Shown here piece after piece: positions 1 through 7,909 of a DNA stretch of 64,000 bases. The position numbers and the translations under genes were made by a program. Each line of letters begins with the position of its first letter. Position 1 is the stretch's first letter. This stretch comes from CALECP01 sp964389925 (GTDB lineage Bacteria; Chloroflexota; Anaerolineae; Promineifilales; Promineifilaceae): positions 1 through 64,000 of the forward strand of contig CAYMGE010000005.1 in assembly GCA_964389925.1 (NCBI GenBank). The letters are read 5' to 3'. The notes below the pieces were generated by a model. That model made no database searches, was not told the origin of the DNA, and saw nothing but the letters and a program-made list of their open reading frames with translations.

Positions 1-26
1 CCTTCCTTGTTACAACTTGTGGCAGC

Positions 27-54
27 ATGACCACGCTTGTTCACCTATGACCAC
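27..54. repeat. Paired ATGACCAC direct repeats at the breakpoint of the GMC gene
   Basis: The octamer ATGACCAC occurs at 27-34 and again at 47-54, just beyond the point (about 60-72) where homology of the GMC reading frame to its family stops. Duplicated short repeats near a terminus are typical of some insertion sequences such as the IS21 family. The window ends too soon to see a transposase, so a mobile-element end is only an inference. Confidence 0.3.
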
Positions 55-551
55 TCTTTAACTATCTCTTCGGCCGCGACGAGCAATGCAAGCGACAGCG
101 GGTTCGGATCACGCAGATCGGCCACATTTATCGGGCCGTCAATTCCGTGCGCCTCCGATGCACCACGCTCTTGGTGCATCATCTTTTTGAAAAGTGGTAG
201 CAAATCCGCATAAGACCACCCTTCATTCCCCAATTCCGCCCAATAATCATAATCGGCCGGCGCACCGCGCATATAAATCATCGCATTGATTGAACTTGAG
301 CCACCCAACACACGCCCACGCGGTACAAACTCTTTGCGGCCGTTTAGACCCGGCTGTGGGATCGTTTCATATTCCCAATCGAACTCGGAATGATAGAGGC
401 TGCGTATGACGGCAGGAGTGTGGATATTTTGGTCGTCATCAGGGCCGCCAGCTTCAAGCAGTAAAACGCGAACAGCTTCATTAGCACTCAACCGATTGGC
501 GATGGCGCACCCCGCAGACCCAGCTCCAACTATAATGTAATCGTATGACAT
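45..551 (-). pseudogene. Truncated GMC-family FAD oxidoreductase (choline dehydrogenase-like)
   Basis: The frame starts at the ATG at 551 and encodes 168 residues, against about 530 for intact GMC oxidoreductases. The N-terminus carries the FAD dinucleotide-binding motif (DYIIVGAGSAGC). Next come the GMC signature region (RGRVLGGSSSINAMIYMRG) and the conserved tryptophan segment NEGWSYADLLPLFKKM. Family-like sequence continues to about LVAAEE and is followed by four unrelated residues and a stop. The FAD-domain remainder and the whole substrate domain are missing from this frame. Members oxidise alcohols such as choline, but the substrate here cannot be told. The gene is probably broken by insertion or deletion at about 60-72. 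It diverges from the HpsN gene and might once have fed the same catabolic pathway. Confidence 0.8.
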
Positions 552-760
552 GTAGCTTATCTCGTGATTAGGTCTCATATTAACACAGAGTGTTAAGCAA
601 GGTTGACTGTAACTCAAGCTCAACAAGGAGGCTATGATAGAGAAGCGGTATTCCAGAACAATCAAAAATTCGCCATTTAGGGTACACTTCACAAATTAAA
701 ATGAGAAAGGCATTTCAAATCTGTAAAAGGTGTCATTCGTACGAATGCGGGACTTCATCT

Positions 761-2038
761 ATGACAATTCACTATCTAAAACGCGCTAATAAAACAGCAG
801 CCGCGGATGAGCGCGATGTCCGCGCAACGGTTCAGGCGATTTTGGACGATGTACGCGCTGGCGGTGAAGATCGCGCCCGCGCCTATGCAGCCAAATTTGA
901 TAATTGGGAACGCGAGATCGTTGTCTCACGTGCCGACATTGATGCCGCCACCGCACAGTTGAGCGAGCAAGAAAAGCAAGACATTCAGCTTGCCCATCAG
1001 CGCGTCAAGCGGTTTGCACAAGCACAGCGGGACAGTATGTCCAATTTTGAGTATGAGGAAGACGGTGTGACGCTGGGACATAAGCTTGTGCCAGTCAACA
1101 CGGCGGGGTGTTATGTGCCGGGCGGTCGTTACGCACATATCGCCTCGGCGATTATGAGCGTGACGACGGCGAAGGTGGCGGGGGTCAAGAACGTGATCGC
1201 CTGTTCACCGGGTAAGGGAGATGTCGGTGTGCATCCCTCTATTTTATATACGCTCGATTTATGTGGCGCGGACACCATTTTGGCATTGGGCGGCGTGCAG
1301 GGCGTGGCGGCAATGGCGTTTGGCCTGTTTACGGGTCATGAGGCAGATATTTTGGTTGGACCGGGCAATGCGTATGTCGCTGAGGCGAAGCAGATGTTAT
1401 TTGGCAAGGTTGGCATTGATCTGTTTGCAGGGCCGACGGAAAGTGCGGTGATTGCGGATGATTCGGCCGATTCTCACATCGTCGCCACCGATCTCGTCAG
1501 CCAAGCCGAACACGGCGTTAACTCACCCGTTTGGCTATTCACCACCAGCCAGCGTGTCGCAGATGAGGTCATTGCGCTAATGCCACAACTGATCGACGAT
1601 TTACCGCCATCCCCCAAACAAGCCGCGACAGCCGCATGGCGCGACTACGGCATCGTCGCTTTGTGCGACACACGCGAAGAAGTCGTTGCCATCAGCGATA
1701 GTCATGGCGCGGAACATTTGCAGGTAATTGCTGATGATCTCGACTGGTGGCACGCCAATCTAACGACCTATGGTTCGCTCTTTTTGGGCGAGGAGACGAC
1801 GGTCACGTATGGCGATAAAGTCAGTGGACCAAATCACATTTTGCCCACAAAAAATGCGGCGCGTTACACTGGTGGGCTAAACGTCAGCAAATTTATCAAG
1901 ACGCTTACCTATCAGAAGATGACAAAGGCGGCAAGTGTTGAACTCGGCGCGGTCGCGGCGCGGATTTCACGAGCGGAGGGGATGGAGGCGCACGCGAGAT
2001 CGGCCGATGTTCGCATCGCTAAATACGCATCCGATTGA
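761..2038 (+). CDS. hpsN: HisD-family dehydrogenase, HpsN-like (sulfopropanediol/sulfolactate dehydrogenase)
   Basis: A 425-residue member of the histidinol dehydrogenase family. Conserved blocks include PVNTAGCYVPGGRYAH, LGGVQGVAAMAFG, VGPGNAYVAEAK, GIDLFAGPTES, SQAEHGVNSP and SGPNHILPT. The segment RVKRFAQAQRDSM and the ending ARYTGGLNVSKFIKTLTYQ look like HpsN (NAD-dependent oxidation of (R)-2,3-dihydroxypropane-1-sulfonate to sulfolactate) rather than biosynthetic HisD. The ComDE-like decarboxylase genes immediately downstream, with no his genes nearby, support a sulfonate role. An ATG at 701 would add 20 residues. I prefer 761 because family N-termini begin near that point. HisD proper remains the alternative. 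Confidence 0.78.
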   Translation: MTIHYLKRANKTAAADERDVRATVQAILDDVRAGGEDRARAYAAKFDNWEREIVVSRADIDAATAQLSEQEKQDIQLAHQRVKRFAQAQRDSMSNFEYEEDGVTLGHKLVPVNTAGCYVPGGRYAHIASAIMSVTTAKVAGVKNVIACSPGKGDVGVHPSILYTLDLCGADTILALGGVQGVAAMAFGLFTGHEADILVGPGNAYVAEAKQMLFGKVGIDLFAGPTESAVIADDSADSHIVATDLVSQAEHGVNSPVWLFTTSQRVADEVIALMPQLIDDLPPSPKQAATAAWRDYGIVALCDTREEVVAISDSHGAEHLQVIADDLDWWHANLTTYGSLFLGEETTVTYGDKVSGPNHILPTKNAARYTGGLNVSKFIKTLTYQKMTKAASVELGAVAARISRAEGMEAHARSADVRIAKYASD

Positions 2039-2098
2039 ATCCACTAAATGATCTCACTTTTACGGTAAAATCCTCTATTCATGTTACGCAAATTCGAG

Positions 2099-2249
2099 GT
2101 AGGGGTTAGGTAAACGGCTCATGATCTTACCCTACTTAGACGTATACGCCGTTTATCTCACCCAGTCTGTGCCAATGGTCAAGCCGGGCAAGACAAATGG
2201 CATAAACAATCGAAAATGTTTTGTTCGATGCCATTTGCCTAGCCCCTAC
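2099..2249. repeat. Dispersed element with inverted GTAGGGGTTAGGTAAA-like ends, copy 1
   Basis: This element fills much of the 358-bp gap between hpsN and the decarboxylase genes. The left end GTAGGGGTTAGGTAAAC at 2099 is inverted as ATTTGCCTAGCCCCTAC ending at 2249. Inside, CAAATGGCAT and ATGCCATTTG form a second perfect 10-bp inverted repeat. A shorter relative (72 bp) lies at 53303-53374 and shares the same outer flank (TATTCATGTTA). This is a small MITE- or REP-like element without coding capacity. The rest of the gap (2039-2098, 2250-2396) shows no recognisable feature. Confidence 0.75.
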
Positions 2250-2396
2250 GACGGTATACGCAACACGAGTCCTTTATAAAAATAACGTTCATATAGGTAA
2301 AAAGGTAAAGAGAAAGATGTGATAGACAGTTCTTTCTCTTTCTCTCTTCTCTTTCACCCATTTACCGATAAGAGCGCAAAACAAAATGGAAACTTT

Positions 2397-2894
2397 ATGA
2401 GTACAGTCAGTGAACGACTACTGGATGAACTAAAACAGGCAGGTGCCGACTTTTTTGTGTCGGTTCCGTGCAAGTTACTGGGCGGCATGATCGACCTGCT
2501 GCAAGTGGATAACTCGGTAATGTATACGCCCGCGACGCGAGAAGAGGAAGGGCTTGGCATCTGTGCAGGTGCCTTTCTTGCTGGTAAAACGCCCGTACTG
2601 GTGATGCAGAATACAGGCGTTGGCACGATTTTGACTTCGCTGTGTTCGTTGGGGCTTTATTTCAATTTGCCGATTGTGATGATTGTTAGCCATCGCGGGT
2701 CGCCGGGCGAGAAGATCGGGGCGCAAGTTCCGATGGGAATCGCAACGAAGCCCCTGCTGGAAACGATTGGGATTCCGACCTTTCAATTTAGCGATTCGGC
2801 CGAAATCCCCCGCATCGCTAAACTAATCCACTACGCCAACACCGCCCAACGCCCCGTTGCAGCCCTGCTCGATTTTAATTTCTGGGCAAGCTAA
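2397..2894 (+). CDS. comD: Sulfopyruvate decarboxylase-like, alpha (TPP pyrimidine-binding) subunit
   Basis: 165 residues, typical of a ComD-type half-enzyme carrying only the pyrimidine domain of a thiamine diphosphate decarboxylase. Visible marks are FVSVPCKLLGGMID near the N-terminus, the catalytic-glutamate region ATREEEGLGICAGAFLAG and the segment MQNTGVGTILTSL. It pairs with the PP-domain subunit that starts 15 bp downstream. Together they would decarboxylate sulfopyruvate to sulfoacetaldehyde. Phosphonopyruvate decarboxylase is a close relative and cannot be excluded, but the HpsN-like neighbour favours the sulfonate. In methanogens ComDE serves coenzyme M synthesis; here a catabolic role is inferred. 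The upstream in-frame extension to 2319 is low-complexity and was rejected. Confidence 0.8.
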   Translation: MSTVSERLLDELKQAGADFFVSVPCKLLGGMIDLLQVDNSVMYTPATREEEGLGICAGAFLAGKTPVLVMQNTGVGTILTSLCSLGLYFNLPIVMIVSHRGSPGEKIGAQVPMGIATKPLLETIGIPTFQFSDSAEIPRIAKLIHYANTAQRPVAALLDFNFWAS

Positions 2895-2909
2895 CTGATG
2901 AGGAGCAAT

Positions 2910-3470
2910 ATGACATTTCGCAGATATGAACTCTTCCAAAAAATTGCGCCGCTACTGAGCGATGCGCTGGTCATTTGCAATATCGGCTTCCCCTCGCAGG
3001 AATTTTATGCGATCAAGGATGCCGCCAACCATTTCTACATGCTGGGATCGATGGGCTTGTCTAGCTCTATCGGGCTAGGCCTGAGCATGGCAACCGACAA
3101 AAAAGTGGTTGCCATCGACGGCGACGGCAGCGTGCTGATGAATCTTGGCACGTTTGCCACGATTGGCAACAGCGCACCGAGCAACTATATTTTGCTGATT
3201 GTCGATAACGGCGCGTATGGCTCGACGGGCGACCAACCGACTTTCACCTCTGGTGCGGCCGATTTGGCAGCGATGGCGCAGGCGGGTGGCACAAGTAGCG
3301 TCATCACGGTCGCTGGCGAAGACATTGAAGACGCGCTAAATACGTGTTTGGCGACCGAAGGCCCCCATGTGATCGTGGCAAAGGTCGCACCCGGCAGCCA
3401 AAAACCGACCGCAATTCCACTTTCCCCCTCTGAAATTCGGGCGCGGTTTATGCGTGAAGTCGCTCGGTAG
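2910..3470 (+). CDS. comE: Sulfopyruvate decarboxylase-like, beta (TPP diphosphate-binding) subunit
   Basis: 186 residues forming the PP domain of a TPP-dependent decarboxylase. The cofactor motif runs from AIDGDGSVLMNLGT to VDNGAYGSTG, the GDG-x(24-30)-N signature that binds Mg-diphosphate. NIGFPSQEFYAI and MLGSMGLSSSIGLGLS match ComE and the C-terminal half of phosphonopyruvate decarboxylase. An AGGAG ribosome-binding site precedes the ATG at 2910, so the ATG at 2898 is unlikely. It is translated directly after the alpha subunit, and the two should form one heteromeric enzyme. Confidence 0.82.
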   Translation: MTFRRYELFQKIAPLLSDALVICNIGFPSQEFYAIKDAANHFYMLGSMGLSSSIGLGLSMATDKKVVAIDGDGSVLMNLGTFATIGNSAPSNYILLIVDNGAYGSTGDQPTFTSGAADLAAMAQAGGTSSVITVAGEDIEDALNTCLATEGPHVIVAKVAPGSQKPTAIPLSPSEIRARFMREVAR

Positions 3471-3566
3471 CGTTTTGGAGTTCAGCCTCGCCCCCTATTC
3501 CAAGTTCGATGTAGATGCCATAAGCATCATCAGTGTGCGACAGATGTAAGTCTGAGTTAATAACCT

Positions 3567-3623
3567 AAGTTGCGACCATTGTAGCCTGTGTCTTCAGGCA
3601 CGGGCGGGGGATGGTGGCAACTT
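3567..3623. repeat. Compound intergenic hairpin between comE and the reductase gene
   Basis: AAGTTGCGACCAT (3567-3579) pairs with ATGGTGGCAACTT (3611-3623) with one mismatch. It encloses a second stem, GCCTG-N6-CAGGC. There is no T-tract, so this is not a classical terminator. The remainder of the 365-bp gap (3471-3835) also contains two tandem TTACAGTAGG units near 3685-3705 and otherwise nothing recognised. Confidence 0.55.
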
Positions 3624-3835
3624 GCGTTAATATCATCGGGTTCAAAAATAGGCATTTCAGAGCGTGTCCAGCTTTAGTCTACCCTTACAGTAGGCTTACA
3701 GTAGGTTAGATTACTTATCTACTCCTGTAAAATCGTAAAATATACACCGTCTGAAAGCGTTGTCATTTTGTGGTTTCACGTTACTGTAAGCGCAAACTGT
3801 TCAACCCAGTACAAACGGCGACAAAAGGAATACAA

Positions 3836-5380
3836 ATGGATAAAAGCTGGATTCAAGACTTACCAGAACATGAACATAATGAGACGCTTGTCAAATGGGC
3901 GGCTCCGCAAGATTGGGTGAACCCAACACCTGATGGTGTTTACAACATGGTCATCATTGGGGCAGGATCGGGTGGACTGGTTGTGGCGGCAGGGGCTGCT
4001 CAATTGGGTGCAAAGGTTGCCATCATCGAAAAGAGCATCATTGGAGGTGACTGTCTGAACGTCGGCTGTATGCCAAGTAAGGCGATCATTCGGGCGGCAA
4101 AAACGGTCGGCTATCTCAACAAAGGCAAAAAATTTGGAATTGAAGCGGAAAATGTCACCGTTGACTTCAAAAAGGTGATGGAACATGTCTACTGGACACG
4201 GGCGCAGATCGCGCCGCATGACTCGGCCGATCGCTACACCAAGCTCGGCGTTGATGTTTACTATGGCGACGCACACTTCACCGGTACAAACTCCCTTGAG
4301 ATCGAAGGCCAGACGCTTGAATTTAAGAAAGCGACGATTGCGACGGGTTCACGGCCGATTGAAATTCCTATCCCCGGCCTAAAAGAGACAGGCTTTATCA
4401 CAAACGAGACCCTCTGGCACTTGACAGAACAACCAGAAAGTATGGCGATCATTGGCGCAGGGCCGATTGGCTCCGAGATGGCGCAGGCGTTCCAGCGGCT
4501 CGGCACACAGGTGACATTGGTCGATCTTGGTCCACAGATTTTAGGACGGGAAGATCGAGATGCGGCCGAGATTGTACAGAATGCGCTCATCGCCGATGGG
4601 GTTGAGATGATGCTTGAGGCAAAGACAAAGCGCGTTTATGCACAAGATGGTCAGAAGGTGCTTGAGATCGAGCAGAACGGGGAGACAAAGCACGTTTTGG
4701 TCGATGAAATTTTGCTGTCCGTCGGCCGAACGCCCAATATCGAAGGACTCGATCTCGAAGCGGCAGGGGTTGAATATCATCGCAAAGGGATTGTCGTTGA
4801 CGACTATTTACAAACAACGAACCCCGATATTTACGGTGCAGGTGATGTTGCGCTCAAATATCAGTTCACACATGCGGCGGGGCATTCGGCCGCCATTGTC
4901 GTGCAGAACGCGCTCTTTGCCGATTTTGTGCCAATCGTCGGCAGCGCAGCCAAACGCAAAGTCAGCGATCTGATTATGCCGTGGGCAACCTACACCGATC
5001 CCGAAGTCGCCCACATCGGAGCCTATCCCAAAGACCTCAAAGGGCAGGGCGTTGAGTACGATACATATCAAGTCAGCGCAGGCGTTAACGACCGCGCTAT
5101 TGCGGAAGCGGCCATTGACGGCTTTATAAAAATTCACACAAAAAAAGGTGGCGACAAAATTCTCGGTGCAACAATTGTTGGTTCTGTCGCATCAGAATTG
5201 CTTAGTGAGATTGCAATTGCGATGAAGTATAATCTCGGCTTGGGCAAGTTACGCGGTGTGGTGATGCCGTACCCCACACAGTCCGAGATTATCCAAAAGG
5301 TAGCAAATGAACATGCCAAAACGCTGCTCACGCCGGGACGACAAAAGATTTTGGGTGGCTGGATGAACTTCACGCGCTAA
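3836..5380 (+). CDS. FAD-dependent pyridine nucleotide-disulfide oxidoreductase (MerA/Lpd-like)
   Basis: 514 residues. The order is an N-terminal 35-residue extension, FAD-binding VIIGAGSGGLVVA, the redox-active disulfide GGDCLNVGCMPSKA, NAD-binding IIGAGPIGSEMAQ, the second FAD motif NPDIYGAGDV and a dimerisation domain. The C-terminal domain has PYPTQSEIIQKVANEH instead of the HAHPT motif of lipoamide dehydrogenase. That suits the mercuric-reductase-like branch. It has no N-terminal HMA domain and no C-terminal Cys pair, so Hg(II) reduction is doubtful and the substrate is unknown. The ATG at 3836 follows AAAAGGAA; the frame is open back to 3770 without a better site. A terminator follows, so it is probably monocistronic. 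Confidence 0.85.
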   Translation: MDKSWIQDLPEHEHNETLVKWAAPQDWVNPTPDGVYNMVIIGAGSGGLVVAAGAAQLGAKVAIIEKSIIGGDCLNVGCMPSKAIIRAAKTVGYLNKGKKFGIEAENVTVDFKKVMEHVYWTRAQIAPHDSADRYTKLGVDVYYGDAHFTGTNSLEIEGQTLEFKKATIATGSRPIEIPIPGLKETGFITNETLWHLTEQPESMAIIGAGPIGSEMAQAFQRLGTQVTLVDLGPQILGREDRDAAEIVQNALIADGVEMMLEAKTKRVYAQDGQKVLEIEQNGETKHVLVDEILLSVGRTPNIEGLDLEAAGVEYHRKGIVVDDYLQTTNPDIYGAGDVALKYQFTHAAGHSAAIVVQNALFADFVPIVGSAAKRKVSDLIMPWATYTDPEVAHIGAYPKDLKGQGVEYDTYQVSAGVNDRAIAEAAIDGFIKIHTKKGGDKILGATIVGSVASELLSEIAIAMKYNLGLGKLRGVVMPYPTQSEIIQKVANEHAKTLLTPGRQKILGGWMNFTR

Positions 5381-5405
5381 TTTTTCTATAAAACAGGCTT
5401 TACAC

Positions 5406-5455
5406 AAACCTACCAGATCGAGCGGAAGGCATTTCGTATATGTGGTAGGTTTTTT
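5406..5455 (+). terminator. Rho-independent terminator after the disulfide reductase gene
   Basis: The arms AAACCTACCA (5406-5415) and TGGTAGGTTT (5443-5452) are followed by a short T-tract, 26 bp after the stop codon. Confidence 0.8.
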
Positions 5456-5491
5456 CGTGTTAAGTCGTAAATTTCAACAGGATTAGGAGAT

Positions 5492-6724
5492 ATGAAACGA
5501 ATAGCATTGTTACTGATATTGGGAATTTTAGTTGTGGCTTGTGGTGGCGGTGAGGTTGGAGAGACAGATGATCCGGCCTCGTTAGAATCGTGGGAGGATG
5601 TGTTGGCAGCGGCCGATGGTCAGACAGTCAACTGGTACATGTGGGGCGGTGCAGATAACATCAATGCTTGGGTTCAGGGATTTGTCGCTGAAAATGTGCA
5701 AGAACAGTACAACATTACGCTCAAGATGGTTCCGATGGTTGATACGGCCGATGCAGTCAACAAAGTCCTAAACGAGCAGCAAGCGGGAGCCGACACAGAT
5801 GGCTCTGTGGACATGATTTGGATCAACGGCGAGAACTTTGCGACGATGAAACAGGGTGATCTGCTCTATGGACCATGGGCCGAAGGAACCCCAAATAACG
5901 AGGCTTACATCAATTGGGACGATGCCTCCGTTGCATTTGACTTGGGATTGGCAGTAGATGGGTATGAATCTCCCTATGGCAAAGCGCAATTTGTGATGGT
6001 TTATGACAGCGCAAAAGCTCCCGATTTGCCGACTGATATGGATGGCTTTTTGCAGTGGGTACAAGATAATCCCGGTCGTTTTACCTATCCCGCCCTGCCT
6101 GACTTCACCGGTTATGCGTTTGTCCTAACTGTCTGCTATCACGAGTTAGGCGGTCACGAAGAGTATCTCGGCGAATTCGACCAAGCCAAGTTCGATGCTG
6201 ATTTCACAGCTTGCTGGGATAAGCTAAACGAAATTGAGCCGTTTTTGTGGCGCAATGGCGAAACATACCCTGAGACGCTGGCACAACAGGATGATCTTTA
6301 CGCCAACGGGGAGGTATGGATCGATATGAAATGGGGGCCGGCTGAGGCATCGGCCGCTGTCGCAGAAGGCATGTTCCCCGACACAACGCGCACCTTTGTC
6401 TTTGACGAGGGAACGCCCGCCAATACGCACTATTTGGCGATCCCCTACAACTCACCCAACAAGGCGGCCGCCATGGTCGTCGCAGACTTCATCCTCTCAC
6501 CAGAAGCGCAACTCTCCAAAAAAGACATCAACAACTGGGGTGACTTTCCTGCCATTGACCTAAATCTCGTTGAAGATGAGATGCGGGCAGAGTTTGAGGC
6601 ATTGCCACTGGGTGAAGCGACGTTGACGGATGCAGAGTTGGCGGCACATCGGCTGCCGGAATTATCGGCCGAGTGGCGCGTCGCCATTGAAGAAGGCTGG
6701 ATCGCAAACGTTTTGGAAAGATAA
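5492..6724 (+). CDS. YnjB-family ABC transporter substrate-binding lipoprotein
   Basis: 410 residues. A signal peptide ends in the lipobox LVVACGGG (Cys at about 17). The mature protein opens with the periplasmic-binding-protein fold region TVNWYMWGGADNINAWVQG, which is characteristic of the YnjB/COG4134 family. YFAIP-like (YLAIPYNSPNKAAAM) and MWGG motifs place it with extracellular solute-binding family 1. The usual permease (YnjC) and ATPase (YnjD) are not adjacent, so it is an orphan binding protein. The ligand of the family is not established. GGAG precedes the ATG by a normal spacing. Confidence 0.85.
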   Translation: MKRIALLLILGILVVACGGGEVGETDDPASLESWEDVLAAADGQTVNWYMWGGADNINAWVQGFVAENVQEQYNITLKMVPMVDTADAVNKVLNEQQAGADTDGSVDMIWINGENFATMKQGDLLYGPWAEGTPNNEAYINWDDASVAFDLGLAVDGYESPYGKAQFVMVYDSAKAPDLPTDMDGFLQWVQDNPGRFTYPALPDFTGYAFVLTVCYHELGGHEEYLGEFDQAKFDADFTACWDKLNEIEPFLWRNGETYPETLAQQDDLYANGEVWIDMKWGPAEASAAVAEGMFPDTTRTFVFDEGTPANTHYLAIPYNSPNKAAAMVVADFILSPEAQLSKKDINNWGDFPAIDLNLVEDEMRAEFEALPLGEATLTDAELAAHRLPELSAEWRVAIEEGWIANVLER

Positions 6725-6736
6725 TCGTCCTTAAAA

Positions 6737-6768
6737 TTGCCAACAGGTTGCCCGGCAATAGTTGGCAA
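6737..6768. terminator. TTGCCAAC/GTTGGCAA hairpin after the YnjB gene
   Basis: TTGCCAAC (6737-6744) pairs with GTTGGCAA (6761-6768), starting 13 bp after the stop. The same stem sequence followed by AGGT in the loop recurs after fumC (11419-11446), so it is a dispersed hairpin rather than a unique terminator. It overlaps a possible TTG start for mutY at 6762, which argues for the ATG at 6777. Confidence 0.6.
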
Positions 6769-6776
6769 CTCTTTTC

Positions 6777-7856
6777 ATGCAGACTCTAGCTAGACGACTG
6801 CTCACATGGTGGGATGAAGGTCACGCCGACTTACCATGGCGACACACTCGCAATCCATACCACATTTGGGTATCAGAAATCATGTTGCAACAAACCCAAA
6901 TTGCAACGGTGATTCCCTATTATGAGCGTTGGATTGCGCGATTTCCGACGCTAGAGCAGTTAGCGCAAGCCCCTTTAGACGACGTGCTAAAGATGTGGGA
7001 GGGGTTGGGATATTACAGTCGGGCGCGAAATTTGCATACGGCAGCGCGGGTGGTGGTTGATGAATTAGATGGGGAGATGCCGCAGATGGTAGAGGGGTTG
7101 TTGAGGTTGAAGGGAATCGGCCGATACACCGCCGGAGCCATCGCCTCTATCGCCTTCGATCAATCCGCGCCCGTCCTCGATGGCAACGTCATTCGCGTTT
7201 TGAGCCGCCTCACCGATCTCTCCAATGACACGACCCAAACCACCACAAAAAACGCGCTCTGGCAGCTAGCCGAGACACTTGTCCCCGCCCAGAGAGCCGG
7301 CGATTACAATCAGGCATTGATGGAGTTGGGGCAGAAAATTTGCCAGCCGACGAACCCACGTTGTCACATCTGCCCCGTCACCGATCTCTGTCTCGCCCGT
7401 GAGCATGGCACACAGCTAGAGCGACCCGTTCGGCCGCCGCGCAAGCGAACACCTCATTACGACATGTCGGCAGGCGTAATCTACCGTGAGGATGGTCGTT
7501 TTTTGTTAGTGCAGCGTCCACTAAACGGCTTGCTGGGTGGACTGTGGGGTTTTCCACATGGCAGGCTAGAAAAAGGTGAATCCAAGCAGACAGGGTTGAT
7601 CCGAATTTGTCGTGATGAGTACGGCGTGATCGTTCAGCCAAACATCGCGCTTATGCGGGTCAAACATGCGTATACGCATTTTCGGATTACGCTGCACGTT
7701 TTTAGAGCGATGTATCTATCAGGTGATGTGTCGTCAGCGAGCAATCACGTGTGGGCAACGCTTTCTGAGCTTGAAACATTGGCCTTTGCGTTGACAGATC
7801 GGAAGATAATTGAAGGCTTGTCGGCCGAGACCCACCAACCACCCCTAAACTTTTAG
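6777..7856 (+). CDS. mutY: A/G-specific adenine DNA glycosylase
   Basis: 359 residues, close to the usual 350. MutY removes adenine mispaired with 8-oxoG or G. Visible are LPWRHTRNPYHIWVSEIMLQ with the catalytic Glu, the helix-hairpin-helix LLRLKGIGRYTAGAI, the catalytic Asp region VLDGNVIRVLSR and the iron-sulfur cluster pattern C-x6-C-x2-C-x5-C in CQPTNPRCHICPVTDLC. The C-terminal NUDIX-like 8-oxoG recognition domain includes LLGGLWGFPHGRLEKGE. Within this gene, synonymous codon choice flips at the TCGGCCGA copy at 7117: Leu TTG and Val GTG before it, Leu CTC and Val GTC after it. Confidence 0.95.
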   Translation: MQTLARRLLTWWDEGHADLPWRHTRNPYHIWVSEIMLQQTQIATVIPYYERWIARFPTLEQLAQAPLDDVLKMWEGLGYYSRARNLHTAARVVVDELDGEMPQMVEGLLRLKGIGRYTAGAIASIAFDQSAPVLDGNVIRVLSRLTDLSNDTTQTTTKNALWQLAETLVPAQRAGDYNQALMELGQKICQPTNPRCHICPVTDLCLAREHGTQLERPVRPPRKRTPHYDMSAGVIYREDGRFLLVQRPLNGLLGGLWGFPHGRLEKGESKQTGLIRICRDEYGVIVQPNIALMRVKHAYTHFRITLHVFRAMYLSGDVSSASNHVWATLSELETLAFALTDRKIIEGLSAETHQPPLNF

Positions 7857-7893
7857 CCTCGTAAATCCCTCTTGCGTTCGCGCCGCTTTCTCC

Positions 7894-7899
7894 TACAAT
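7894..7899 (+). promoter_or_regulatory. -10 box TACAAT just upstream of the caspase-like gene
   Basis: TACAAT ends 10 nt before the ATG at 7910 and no Shine-Dalgarno sequence is present. The transcript would have a leader of a few nucleotides at most. This decides the start at 7910 rather than at the ATG inside the box (7898). Confidence 0.55.
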
Positions 7900-7909
7900 G
7901 TCTTTCATC

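Noticed and set aside
761..2038. Annotation as biosynthetic histidinol dehydrogenase
   Set aside because: Internal blocks and the neighbouring decarboxylase subunits fit HpsN better, and no his genes are nearby. The family call is retained, and HisD is kept as the alternative.
3820..3835. Mercuric reductase function for the disulfide reductase
   Set aside because: There is no HMA domain and no C-terminal Cys pair, and no merR/merT genes are adjacent; only the family-level name is kept.
3860..4276. Antisense ORF in the disulfide reductase gene, and similar long shadows at 11614-12030 and 35246-35578
   Set aside because: No ribosome-binding site or promoter, compositions like reversed coding sequence, and each lies wholly inside a well-supported gene.
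6762..6776. TTG start for mutY
   Set aside because: It falls in the arm of the intergenic hairpin; the ATG at 6777 matches the family start.
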